A stretch of DNA of 64,000 nucleotides, taken from the NCBI GenBank assembly GCA_050747245.1, contig JBOGNO010000014.1, forward strand, positions 1 through 64,000, in the 5' to 3' direction. Below the pieces are notes generated by a model that was given only the letters and a program-made list of their open reading frames with translations, was not told the origin of the DNA and made no database searches. How positions within the stretch are numbered: position 1 is the first letter of the stretch; each line of letters opens with the position of its first letter. Positions 42,416-52,518 of the stretch are shown in pieces. This DNA is from JBOGNO01 sp050747245 (GTDB taxonomy: Bacteria; Acidobacteriota; Terriglobia; Acidiferrales; UBA7541). The position numbers and the translations under genes are program-made.

Positions 42416-44848
42416 TTATTCATGTCGCAGCGCGACGAGCGGATCCACTCTCATGGCCCGCCGCGCCGGAATCCAACACGCTCCGAATGCGACCATGGCA
42501 AAGATGACCGCCACTCCGGTGAATGCCGCCGGATCGCGCGGTGTGGTGTTATACAGCACGAACGCCAGAAACTGCGTGGAGCCCAGAGCGGCGAGTGTCC
42601 CGCAGACGATTCCGATGAGTGTCAGCCGCATTCCCTGCCCCACAATCATGCGAAGCAGATGGACCGGCTCCGCACCGAGCGCCATGCGGATGCCAATCTC
42701 ATGAGTGCGCTGCGCCACCGAATGCGCCATCACTGCGTAAATCCCAATCACGCACAAGAAGAGCGCCAGCGCGCCGAAAAAACCAATCAGTTGCGTCATG
42801 ACCTGGTTGCCGGCATCACTTTCCGTGATCCACTGGTTCATAGTTTTTACTTCGGAGACCGGCTGGTCCGGATCAACGGCCCAGACGGCATCGCGAATTG
42901 CGTTGGCGACCGAAGAATCGTCCCCTTTCGCGCGAACCACAAGCGACATGTAGGAGCTGGGAAACTGAGCGAATGGAACGTACATCTGGCGCTGCGGCCG
43001 GGCCTGGCGGCGGAATGTCCTCACGTCTTGCACAATCCCCACAATCGTGACGCGCGAATGCTGCTCGGAAAACTCCATTTGCTGCCCGATGGGGTTTTCC
43101 TTCGGCCACTGCTGGCGTGCGAGCGTTTCATTGATAAGCGCGACGTGCGGAGCGGTAGCACCGTCCTGCCCGGTGAATCCGCGTCCGCGCTCCAGTGGAA
43201 TCCGCATGGTCGAAAAATAATCGGGGAGCACCGCGTAGTAGCTGGCTCCCACTTCTTCCCCCGGCTGCACCGGAGGACGCCCCGCGACGTGAATCACTAC
43301 GCTTGCGCTCGATTCTCCGAACGGCACATACACACTCGCGCTTGCCGCCGCAACTTGCGGCAGCGCGCGGACGCGACCGAGAATCCGATCATAAAAATTC
43401 CTAATCTCTTGATCGCCTGCGTACTTGGTCTTGGGAATCAGCACTTGCGCTGTCCACAACTTCTGCGGCTGGAAGCCCAGGTCGGAACGCACCATGCGTA
43501 CGAAACTTTCGACCAGCAACGTGGTGGAAATCAGGACAACGACGGCAAGTGCGATTTCGCTGGTGACGAATACGCGGCGCAGCAGCGCTGCGTGCCGCCG
43601 TCCCGACACCTGCCCCGCCCCTTCCTTGAGCATGCGATTCAAGTCCAGACGCGATCCTTGCAGCGCCGGAGCCAGCCCGAACATCATTCCGCAGAAGAGG
43701 GCAATTCCGAAAGTAAAAGACAGCGTGATCCAGTCCAAATCCACACGGCCGAAATTCACCAGATAACCGCGCACCGCGTCAGGGATAGAGGATTCAATCC
43801 AGTGCAGCCCCCAGGCGCCGAACAGCACGCCGCCCCCTCCGCCAAGAAGAAACAACAAACCCGATTCGGTGAGCAACTGACGGATCACGCGTCCGCGCGT
43901 TGCTCCCAGAGCTCCGCGCACAGCAAATTCCTTGGTCCTTTGCGCCGCGCGCGCCAACAGCAAATTCGCCACGTTGGCACAGGCAATCAGCAATACCAAG
44001 CCGACGATCCAAAAACAGAGCTGCAGCTGTTGCGTTCCCTCGTTCTTGCCGATTTCAAGCGTCATGGGGCTGAGCAGTGTCGTTTGGTTTGTGTTGGTTT
44101 TTGGATAGAGCGCCTGGAGGTGATGAGCGATCGCAATGATTTCAGCGCTCGCTTGTTGCGGGGTGACTCCGGGTTTCAGCCGGCCAAACCCATAGAGCCA
44201 CATTGCCGCTCGGTCCGTTCGCTCTTTATCGCTGAGCGCCAGCGGCGTCCAGAGATTCGCGCGGCCCATGAGTGGGAACAGAAAATCCGCGGGCATCACG
44301 CCGACCACGACGTAAGACTCACCGTCAATCGTCACTGTCCTACCGATTTCATGCGGATCTCCGGCAAACCGCGATTCCCACAAGCCCCGGCTCAAAATAA
44401 CTGCGTGCCCCGCCCCGGGTTGATCCTCTTCGGGGAGAAAGTCGCGCCCCAACATCGGCTTAACGCCCAGTGTGTTGAAAAAATTCCAGCTCACGCGGCC
44501 GCCGATCGTGCGAACCGGCGATCCGTTTCCCGTCAGATCGAATTGCCAGCTGGTCCATGCAGACATCCCCTGAAAAGCCGTGCCTTGATTTTGATAATCA
44601 AAAAAGTCCGCCGTAGATGTGACCTGATATTCCGTCCAACCTTTCTTTTCGTCATGCGAGAGCAGAACGTACAGCTGGTCGCTCTGCGGATAAGCGAGCG
44701 GTTTAATAATCCAGGCATTCACAAAGCTGAAAATGGCTGTGTTCGCGCCGATCCCCAGGGCGAGCGTAATCACTGCCGCTGCCGCAAATCCCGGCGACTT
44801 GATCAGCATGCGGACTGCGTATTTCAAATCCTGAATGAAATTTCCCAC
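42416..44848 (-). CDS. ADOP permease of the array (copy 2)
   Basis: This is 810 residues from GTG 44848, with GAGGGAGAG just upstream; the frame is open further upstream but without a better start. It shares the first 20 residues closely with copy 1 (IQDLKYAVRMLIKSPGF). FtsX blocks are ACANVANLLLARAAQRTKEF with VRGALGATRGRVIRQLLTES, and HEIGIRMALGAEPVHLLRMI near the end. The first periplasmic core has the usual PMLGRDFLPEEDQPG. It is intact, one of five tightly spaced genes, with gaps of 11 nt on both sides. Confidence 0.88.
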   Translation of the reverse strand: MGNFIQDLKYAVRMLIKSPGFAAAAVITLALGIGANTAIFSFVNAWIIKPLAYPQSDQLYVLLSHDEKKGWTEYQVTSTADFFDYQNQGTAFQGMSAWTSWQFDLTGNGSPVRTIGGRVSWNFFNTLGVKPMLGRDFLPEEDQPGAGHAVILSRGLWESRFAGDPHEIGRTVTIDGESYVVVGVMPADFLFPLMGRANLWTPLALSDKERTDRAAMWLYGFGRLKPGVTPQQASAEIIAIAHHLQALYPKTNTNQTTLLSPMTLEIGKNEGTQQLQLCFWIVGLVLLIACANVANLLLARAAQRTKEFAVRGALGATRGRVIRQLLTESGLLFLLGGGGGVLFGAWGLHWIESSIPDAVRGYLVNFGRVDLDWITLSFTFGIALFCGMMFGLAPALQGSRLDLNRMLKEGAGQVSGRRHAALLRRVFVTSEIALAVVVLISTTLLVESFVRMVRSDLGFQPQKLWTAQVLIPKTKYAGDQEIRNFYDRILGRVRALPQVAAASASVYVPFGESSASVVIHVAGRPPVQPGEEVGASYYAVLPDYFSTMRIPLERGRGFTGQDGATAPHVALINETLARQQWPKENPIGQQMEFSEQHSRVTIVGIVQDVRTFRRQARPQRQMYVPFAQFPSSYMSLVVRAKGDDSSVANAIRDAVWAVDPDQPVSEVKTMNQWITESDAGNQVMTQLIGFFGALALFLCVIGIYAVMAHSVAQRTHEIGIRMALGAEPVHLLRMIVGQGMRLTLIGIVCGTLAALGSTQFLAFVLYNTTPRDPAAFTGVAVIFAMVAFGACWIPARRAMRVDPLVALRHE

Positions 44849-44859
44849 GCGCTCTCCCT

Positions 44860-47345
44860 CTATTCGTGCCGCAGGGCCACGAGCGGATCCACTTTCATCG
44901 CCCGCCGCGCCGGAATCCAACACGCCAGAAGTGCGACTACCAGCAACAACGAAGAAACAAGAAAGAAAGTTCCCGGATCCCTTGGACTCAGGCCGGAAAG
45001 ATACTCCTCGACAAATTGGCCACCGGCGGATGCCAGAAGTAGGCCGAGAATCAATCCCACCGCAGTGAGTATCAGCCCATGCCGGAACATCAATTTCAAA
45101 ATCTGGCCGGGCTGCGCGCCAAGGGCCATGCGGATTCCGATTTCATGAGTCCGCTGGCTCACGGTAAATGCAATCACTCCGTACACGCCGACAATCGCAA
45201 GCACCAGCCCCAACAATCCCATCGCGCCCGCGAGTCCGCCGCCGAGTTCAAAAAGCAGGAGGCCGTTGACGCCGCTCACGGCCTGCCTCATTGTCTCGAC
45301 GCCGGTCACGGGCATGGTCGACTCAATGGCGTGGATCGCGCCAGTTGCAGGAAGCGCCATACTCTCCGGGGCGCCTGCTGCGCGAACCTGCAACGTCACT
45401 GCGGAGTTGTAGTTCTGCGCCAGCGGAACATAAAAACATTCATTGAATGGCCCGTAGAGGCCGCCGATACGCGAGTTCCCCGCGACGCCAACGACGGTTA
45501 TGGCTGTATTCGGATCTTTGGGGCGGGCAAACTGCTTCCCCAGCAGATCCTGGTTGGGCCAGAATTTTTCTGCCATTGCTTGATTGATGATGGCGACGCG
45601 GGGGGCGCCGGCGGAGTCTCCCGAAGTAAAATCGCGGCCGCTGAGCAAGGGCGTTTGGAGAGTGGTGAAATGTCCGGGAGAGACTGCGTTAAAATCAGCA
45701 TAGGGAGCATTTTCGCCCGGCGGCAGGGTTTGCCCCGAAACCAACACGCCGCTGCCGAGAACGTTGTCCGCCAGCGGCGCCATCAGCGCGAGGCTTGCCG
45801 AATCAACGCCGGGAAGCGCGCGCACGCGCTCCAGCATTGCTTGATGAAACGCTTCCGTTTGCGCTTGGGTGTAACCGATCTCCGCGGGCTCCACTCTGAG
45901 ATTGAGCACGTGATCCGGTGCAAATCCCAGCTTTGCGCGGGCGGCGATTCCCAGGCTCTTGACGAAAAGACCGGCGACAATCAAGAGAGCCAATGCTCCT
46001 CCGACTTCGGCGACAACCAGGATGCTGCGCAAGCGGCTCTTTGGCCCTGTCATCGTCCGCGCGCTTTCATGAAGGACTTCATTCATATTCGCGCGCGACG
46101 CGCGCAGCGCCGGGAAGATTCCAGAAAGGATCGCCGCGAGCGTCGTGATCGCCAGAGAGAAAACGAACACTCGCCAGTCGAAATGAAAATCCAAGACCAT
46201 CGTCACTTGTGTGGCGATGGGAATCGAACCGATAGCCCTGCTCACGGCGTAGCCGACGAATACGCCTCCCGCACAACCAAGAAGTGCGAGCAGCAAACTC
46301 TCGGTGAGCCACTGTTGCACGAGGCGCAGGCGCCCTGCGCCCAACGCGGAGCGCACGGCCATTTCGCGCTGACGGCCGGCCGAGCGGGCCAGCGTCAGGT
46401 TTGCCACGTTGATGCACGCCAGCGCCAGGACCATAATCGCCAGCGAAAGAAACAGGGCGGCCACGCGCGGAAGAGGATTGCTGCCGGTCGCGTCGTTAAA
46501 CATTCCGGGTGAGCGAAGCTGAGAGACCTTCAGATAATTCTCCTTATCGGGTCTGGGAAATTGCGTCAACAGGGCGGGTGTGAATGTGTCAATCGCTGCC
46601 TGCGCCTGGCGGCGGCTTACGCCGGGCTTTAAGCGCGCGATGATGACGCAGTTTCGAGCCTTTGCGTCATTCAAGAAACCAGGCTCATATCCGGGTTCGC
46701 CGTGGACATTCCAAGAGGCAGAAATCCCTGTGTCTCTACAATGGGCGTGATTCCCCAGAAATCCGGCCTGGTGACGCCAATGATGGTCACCGCATGACCA
46801 TTCACAGCTGCTTTCTTTCCCATGATCGCAGGATCACCAGCAAACCGTCTTTTCCAATAACGATAGCTGAGTACGACGACGGGATCCGCACCAGCCACAT
46901 GGCCTTCCGAGGGCAAAATGAATCGCCCTAGATACGGCTGAACGCCAACGACTGAGAAGAAGTTTCCACTAACGAAGACGGCTTCAAGAGGTTCTGTCTT
47001 GCCATCCACGGTCAGTCCGTCTGCGGATGACTGCGGCCCCATCGAGCCGCCAAATATCTGCGCAGCTTCATCGCGAAAGACATCGTGAGTCTGTTTTTGA
47101 GTTTGCTCGAACTCGGGATTCGAGAAACTGCTATCCGACGGCCCCCGTCGTATATATGAGAGATACGTTAGCTCCCCCGGATTTTGAATTGGCAGGGGTT
47201 TCAACACCAGCCAGTTCACCATGCTAAAAATCGCGGTGTTCGCGCCGGTGCCGAGCGCCAAAGTCAGTACTGCCGCCGCCGTAAATCCCGGCGACTTCAG
47301 CAGCATCCGAAGTGCGTAACGAAGGTCTTGAAGAAATGCGTTCAT
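44860..47345 (-). pseudogene. ADOP permease of the array (copy 3), single frameshift
   Basis: Two frames together encode one ADOP. ATG 47345 starts MNAFLQDLRYALRMLLKSPG and ends at a TGA (46,671-46,673) after ANPDMSLVS. The second frame takes up with FLNDAKARNCVIIARLKPGV and runs to RRAMKVDPLVALRHE. Restoring one base in the segment CCTGGTTTCTTG joins them, so one nucleotide seems lost. The rest (FtsX blocks REMAVRSALGAGRLRLVQQW and HEIGIRMALGAQPGQILKLM) looks intact, which argues for a recent mutation or a sequencing error. It would be 828 residues when repaired. Confidence 0.8.
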
Positions 47346-47352
47346 AGTGTGC

Positions 47353-49794
47353 TCATTCGTACCGCAAAGCCTCCAAGGGATCCACATGCATGGCTCGCCG
47401 CGCCGGAATGACACAGGCGGCAAACGCAACCACGGCTAGGACCAGCGCCATGCCCACAAACGTCAGCGGATCGCTCGCGCTAATGCCATAGAGTAGACTC
47501 GCAATCATCTGCGTGGCGAGCAGCGAGGCGCCCAGCCCAAGCGCAAGCCCCACCGTCGTCAAGCGCATGCCGTGCCCCACCACCAGGCGCAGCACGTCCG
47601 CAGGCTTTGCTCCGAGCGCCATGCGAATTCCAATCTCGTGCGTGCGCTGGCTAACCGAGTATGAAAGCACGCCATAAATTCCCAGCATCGCCAGAGCGAG
47701 GCCCAGCAAACCGAGCACGGCCGCAAGCGTGGCTGCCACGCGATTGGCGAACAATGAGACACGAAGAAGTTGCGACAGGTCATCCGATTCGAGAATGGGC
47801 GCGCTGGGATCGAGCGCGCGTACCTGTTCCCTGACCGCTCCCAAAAAAGCGGCAGGTTCTCCTTCGGTTCGAATCAGGATGTTCGCGTCCGCTCCGGTGT
47901 CTTGCGAGAAAGGAAAATAGAGAAAGGATTCCGGCTGCTCGTTCATGCTGCGATATTTCGAATCCTTGGCGACGCCGATGACCGTCCACCACATATTCCA
48001 ATCATTGAGGCGGTGTCCGACGGGGTTCTCGCCGGGCCAATAGCGCTGCGCCATGATTTCATTGACTATGCAGACCAGCGGCGATTGGGCACCATCCTGA
48101 GCACGAAATTCCCGGCCGGATAAAATCGGAATCTGCATGGTGGAAAAATAACCCGGCCCCACAACGTTATAATCAATGTTGGGAACTTCGCCGGGTCTTA
48201 GCGCATAGCCCTCAATAGTCGGCCTCGTGTCGCCGTGGCCGGTGAACCAAAGCGGCACCCATCTCTCGTAGGTGACGCCTTTCACCCCTGGCAGAGATTC
48301 GACTCGGGCGCGAAGCCGCTCATAGAAGGCAGCGGATTGATCGTCGGAATATCCGTTTGAGCGCAAATCCATCGCCATCAGCAGCACATGATCCACATTG
48401 AAGCCCGGGCTGGAGGATTCAGCTGCGTGCAAACTGCGCACCAGGAGTCCCGCACCCACCAGAAGTACGACCGCCAGCACGATTTCCGAGACCACGAGCA
48501 AATCTCGAAGCCGACGGCGGACAGGACCCGCGGCGGACCGGCGCGCTCCTTCCTTCAGCGAAGCGTTCAAATTCGCTCGCGAAGCCGCAAGCGCGGGAGC
48601 CAGCCCGAAGATCACGCCGGAACAAATCGTAATCGCCAGCGTGAAAAGCAGCACACCGCCATTCACTCCGAGCGCCAGACCCACGGGCAAATGCGCGGGA
48701 GGAAAGAAGAAGGCCAGCCAGTGCGAACTCCATAGCGCGACGAACACGCCGCCCGCGCCGCCCGCAAGCGCCAGCAGCAGGCTTTCCACAAGCAACTGCC
48801 GCACCAACCGCCCGCGGCCTGCCCCGAGTGCGGAGCGAATGGCAATTTCCCTCTCGCGCACGGTGGCCCGCGCGAGCAGCAGATTAGCAACGTTCGCGCA
48901 TGCGATGAGCAGCACAAAAATCACAACGGCACTCAGAAGGACCAGCACAGGAAGGAGAAGATTTTGCAGACCGTAGTGTGCATCCCAGATCGGGCAAACG
49001 TAGACGCCGACGTGCTTGCTGCTGTCGGGATATTCGCGCGCAAGCCGCGCGGCGATCGCATTCATCTCAGCCCGAGCTTGCTCAAGACTAACGCCGGCCT
49101 TAAGTCGTCCCAGAATGTGCACAAACGCCGGGCCGCGCAATACGATGCTTTCGCCGGGGAGCACTTGCGGCTGCATCATCATAGGCACAAAGTAATTCGC
49201 GTCTATGCCGACGATGGCGCCGCGGAATCCCTGTGGAGCGACGCCAATCACGGTAAAAACGTGCTGGTTGAGCTCAACGCTCTGCCCCACGACCGCCGTG
49301 TCTCCGCCGAAGCGTTGTTTCCAGAATCCGTAATTCAGCACGATGAACGGATCGGAACCCGCGCCGCGATCATCACTCGCGTGGAACGTACGTCCAATCG
49401 CAGCAGGTACTCCAAGCACGTCAAAATAATTTTCCGTGACGATCAGCCCCCAATTCCGCTGCGCCTGTTCCTCGTTCGCGAGCTTCATATTCACGGCAAC
49501 GAGTTCGTTGCCAATCATCCCGGCGAAGACATGGTTCTGTTCCCGGAAATCCAGGTAGTCAGGATAGGAACTGGTGTGGAATTCGCCGTCGGGCATGACG
49601 GTCTCCAAGGCCACAATCTGTTCGGAATTTTTCACACCCGAGAGCGGGTGGAGCAGCGCCGCCTCGGCCCAGCTAAAAACGGTTGCATTTCCGCCGATTC
49701 CCAGCGCGAGTGAAAGCACCACGACAGCGGTGAATCCCGGCGCCTTCGCGAGCACGCGAATGCCGTACTTTATGTCTTGCAAAAACGTTTCCAC
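47353..49794 (-). CDS. ADOP permease of the array (copy 4)
   Basis: This is 813 residues from GTG 49794, with an AAAGGAGG site seven bases upstream. The start ETFLQDIKYGIRVLAKAPGF differs from copies 1-3. FtsX blocks are ACANVANLLLARATVREREI with IRSALGAGRGRLVRQLLVES and HEIGIRMALGAKPADVLRLV; it ends RRAMHVDPLEALRYE. The first periplasmic core has VPAAIGRTFHASDDRGAGSD. It is complete. The next gene follows after 7 nt and the previous one lies 29 nt away, so copies 5 to 1 look like one operon. Confidence 0.88.
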   Translation of the reverse strand: METFLQDIKYGIRVLAKAPGFTAVVVLSLALGIGGNATVFSWAEAALLHPLSGVKNSEQIVALETVMPDGEFHTSSYPDYLDFREQNHVFAGMIGNELVAVNMKLANEEQAQRNWGLIVTENYFDVLGVPAAIGRTFHASDDRGAGSDPFIVLNYGFWKQRFGGDTAVVGQSVELNQHVFTVIGVAPQGFRGAIVGIDANYFVPMMMQPQVLPGESIVLRGPAFVHILGRLKAGVSLEQARAEMNAIAARLAREYPDSSKHVGVYVCPIWDAHYGLQNLLLPVLVLLSAVVIFVLLIACANVANLLLARATVREREIAIRSALGAGRGRLVRQLLVESLLLALAGGAGGVFVALWSSHWLAFFFPPAHLPVGLALGVNGGVLLFTLAITICSGVIFGLAPALAASRANLNASLKEGARRSAAGPVRRRLRDLLVVSEIVLAVVLLVGAGLLVRSLHAAESSSPGFNVDHVLLMAMDLRSNGYSDDQSAAFYERLRARVESLPGVKGVTYERWVPLWFTGHGDTRPTIEGYALRPGEVPNIDYNVVGPGYFSTMQIPILSGREFRAQDGAQSPLVCIVNEIMAQRYWPGENPVGHRLNDWNMWWTVIGVAKDSKYRSMNEQPESFLYFPFSQDTGADANILIRTEGEPAAFLGAVREQVRALDPSAPILESDDLSQLLRVSLFANRVAATLAAVLGLLGLALAMLGIYGVLSYSVSQRTHEIGIRMALGAKPADVLRLVVGHGMRLTTVGLALGLGASLLATQMIASLLYGISASDPLTFVGMALVLAVVAFAACVIPARRAMHVDPLEALRYE

Positions 49795-49823
49795 TGAGCC
49801 TCCTTTCCTTCAGGATCCCAGTT

Positions 49824-52238
49824 TCATTCGTAACGCAACGCCACCATAGGGTCCACGCGCACGGCGCGCCGCACTGGAAGGTAGCACGCCGTAAGCGATA
49901 CGAGAACGAGCGCAGCAGCAACCGCAAGGAATGTTGTTGGATCGTTCGCGTTTACCTCGAAAAGCAAACTCGAAAGCAAACGAGTAAGACCCAGCGCGCC
50001 CACAGTTCCCAGGCCCACGCCCCAGAGCGCCATCCTCGTTCCTTGCCCCAGCACCAGCCGAAACACGTCCCTCCGTTGCGCGCCAAGAGCCATGCGCACG
50101 CCGATCTCATGCGTTCGCAGCGCCGCGTTATAAGCCATCACGCCATAAATTCCCACGCTCGCGAGGATCATCGCCAGCGCGCTGAAGAGCCCGAGAAGTA
50201 TGAGCGTCACGCGCCGCGAGGCGACAGAATCGTCGACCACTTGATTCATCGTTTCGATCCCGAATATCGGCTGGCTCTTGTCCACGGAGGCTACCGCAGA
50301 ACGAATCTCCGGCGTCAATCCAGCCGGATCGAGCGAGGATCTGACAACCAAGTTCATGTCATTTGTGGGCGACTGGCGGTACGGAATGTACACCTCGAAA
50401 CGCGCAGGATTCGCCAGGCCGTAAAGTTTCGTGTCGCCAACTACTCCCACGATCGTGGCCCAAGGCTTGTTTGAGCCTGGTTGCCCAAACAAAATTCTTC
50501 GGCCCGTGGGATCCTCATTGGGCCAGTAGCGATTCGCCAGCGTCGCATTAATGAGCACAACTTGCGGCGCCGTTTCGTTGTCTGCGTCCGTGAATGCGCG
50601 CCCGCGCAGCAGCGCGATGCCCATGGCATGAATATAACCCGCGCTGATGATGTGATAGTCCGGATGCGGAAATTCTCCGGCAGCGGGCAGCGGTTGGCCT
50701 TCGATGGTGATGTCTGTGCGATCGTGATTGCCCGTGAGCGGAATTACCGTTCCCAGCGCCGCTGACTCTACGCCCGGCACTTGACTCACGCGGCTCAGCA
50801 CTTGTTGCCAGAAACTCAGCAGCGCTGCTTTATCGGTGTGCGGTACGGATCGCAGATTCATCTCCATCTGCAGGACATGCTGCGGCTGAAAGCCCGGATT
50901 CACTCGCAGGATCCTGTACATGCTCTTCAACATCAGTCCCGCGCCCGCAAGGAGCACAAGAGCCAGTGCCGTCTCCGCAATTGCCAGCGCGCCGCGCAAA
51001 CGATGTTGCCTCGCTCCCGCCGTCGCGCCGCGTTCGCCCTCTTTCAGAGTCTCTTGAATGTCCGATCTCGAGGCTTGCAGTGAGGGAAACAACCCGAATG
51101 CGAGAGCGACCAGTACCACTGTGACGGCGATGAAAAGCATCACCATCCTGTCCAGGCGGACGTCCATCATCTGGAATGAATCTGCCGGCATTAAATGCCC
51201 GAGCCCGGTGATGCCCCAGATGCCGAGGACCAGTCCCAGGCCGCCGCCGAACGCCGCCAGCAGTACGCTTTCTGTCAGCAGTTGCCGGATGATGCGGCCG
51301 CGGCTCGCCCCAAACGTCTGCCGCACCGCGATTTCCTTCGCGCGCGCCGCGCTGCGCGCCAGAAAAAGATTCGCGACGTTGACGCAAGCGATGAGCAGGA
51401 CAAACAGCACGGCGCCAAACACTACGAGCACCTCGGTGCGGCTGTCGCTCACAAGTTCCTCGCGAATCGTGGTCATATTCACGCCGAAGCCCGTATTTTC
51501 CTTTGGATATTCGCTGGCGAGCCGCGCCGCAATAGCGTCCATCTCCGCTTGCGCTTGAGCGAGCGTCACGCCCGGGGCGAGCCGCCCGATCACGTCCATG
51601 TCGCCGCGATCGCCGCGTTCCGTCATCTCACCGGCCCACACGCCCATTGGCGCAAGCAAATCCGCCGTATCCAGGAATCGAAACGCGGGCGGCAGAACGC
51701 CTACAATTGTGAAGCTGCGTCCGTCGAGTGTGATGCTCTTGCCGATCGCCAGTGGATCGCCTCCAAAATGCGATTGCCAAAGGTTGTATCCGAGGATGGC
51801 CACAGGTGTGGTCCCCGGCTTCTCCTCTTGCGGAAGAAAGTCTCGTCCCAAGAGCGGCCGAACATCGAGCAGTCTCAGGAATTCCGGAGATACGGCGTAG
51901 CCGTTGATGTTTTCTGGCTCGCCGGCGCCAGCGAAATTGAAGCCCCTGTTGTGTGCAGCGGCCATCTGCGCAAATGAATGGCTTTGCTGTCGCCAATCGA
52001 GGAAATTTAGATAAGACACCGATACATCGGCAAGGCGCTTGGTGGACTCGCGCATCACCACAATCTGCTCCGGATGCACGTACGGCAATGGCCGCAGCAG
52101 CAAGGCATTCACTACAGAAAATATTGCGGCGTTCGGCCCGATTCCCAGCGCCAGCGTCAGCACTGCCACAGCCGCGAAGCCCGGGGATTTCGCCAGCATC
52201 CGCATTGCGTATCGCAGGTCTTGCCAGAGAGTCCCCAC
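49824..52238 (-). CDS. ADOP permease of the array (copy 5)
   Basis: This is 804 residues. GTG 52238 is chosen as the start because GGAGG lies five bases before it; the open frame extends further up. The N-terminus is GTLWQDLRYAMRMLAKSPGF. FtsX blocks are ACVNVANLFLARSAARAKEI with VRQTFGASRGRIIRQLLTES, and HEIGVRMALGAQRRDVFRLV. It ends RRAVRVDPMVALRYE. It is complete and is the first of the five tightly packed copies; 280 nt separate it from copy 6, where a further promoter may lie. Confidence 0.88.
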   Translation of the reverse strand: MGTLWQDLRYAMRMLAKSPGFAAVAVLTLALGIGPNAAIFSVVNALLLRPLPYVHPEQIVVMRESTKRLADVSVSYLNFLDWRQQSHSFAQMAAAHNRGFNFAGAGEPENINGYAVSPEFLRLLDVRPLLGRDFLPQEEKPGTTPVAILGYNLWQSHFGGDPLAIGKSITLDGRSFTIVGVLPPAFRFLDTADLLAPMGVWAGEMTERGDRGDMDVIGRLAPGVTLAQAQAEMDAIAARLASEYPKENTGFGVNMTTIREELVSDSRTEVLVVFGAVLFVLLIACVNVANLFLARSAARAKEIAVRQTFGASRGRIIRQLLTESVLLAAFGGGLGLVLGIWGITGLGHLMPADSFQMMDVRLDRMVMLFIAVTVVLVALAFGLFPSLQASRSDIQETLKEGERGATAGARQHRLRGALAIAETALALVLLAGAGLMLKSMYRILRVNPGFQPQHVLQMEMNLRSVPHTDKAALLSFWQQVLSRVSQVPGVESAALGTVIPLTGNHDRTDITIEGQPLPAAGEFPHPDYHIISAGYIHAMGIALLRGRAFTDADNETAPQVVLINATLANRYWPNEDPTGRRILFGQPGSNKPWATIVGVVGDTKLYGLANPARFEVYIPYRQSPTNDMNLVVRSSLDPAGLTPEIRSAVASVDKSQPIFGIETMNQVVDDSVASRRVTLILLGLFSALAMILASVGIYGVMAYNAALRTHEIGVRMALGAQRRDVFRLVLGQGTRMALWGVGLGTVGALGLTRLLSSLLFEVNANDPTTFLAVAAALVLVSLTACYLPVRRAVRVDPMVALRYE

Positions 52239-52518
52239 ATACACCTCCACGCCAATCCATGATTCTCCGCAATTGCCCATCCACAGCTTGTCGTGCGTAA
52301 ATCATGCTGTTGCAGCTTCTTAGCGTGAGGATCGGATCCCGAAACTGCGGCTATGTGCCCGTTTGTGGGACGACTCGGTCTCTAAGGCGGACACGAATCA
52401 CGGATTTGCGAGGAGCTACGAAAATCTCGACTTCCCTGGCAGGAAAACTTGGAGAGGGCGATCGCGTTTACTTCGAGCCGCCCAAGGGCCACGACGCACA
52501 GCTTGCTTGCCTGCCCCG

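Noticed and set aside
39876..45148. Two very long + strand open frames opposite the ADOP genes
   Set aside because: They are the complement of genes with clear FtsX/MacB motifs and GTG starts. Their composition (His/Arg/Gln-rich, no family signature) is typical of antisense shadows in G+C-rich DNA.
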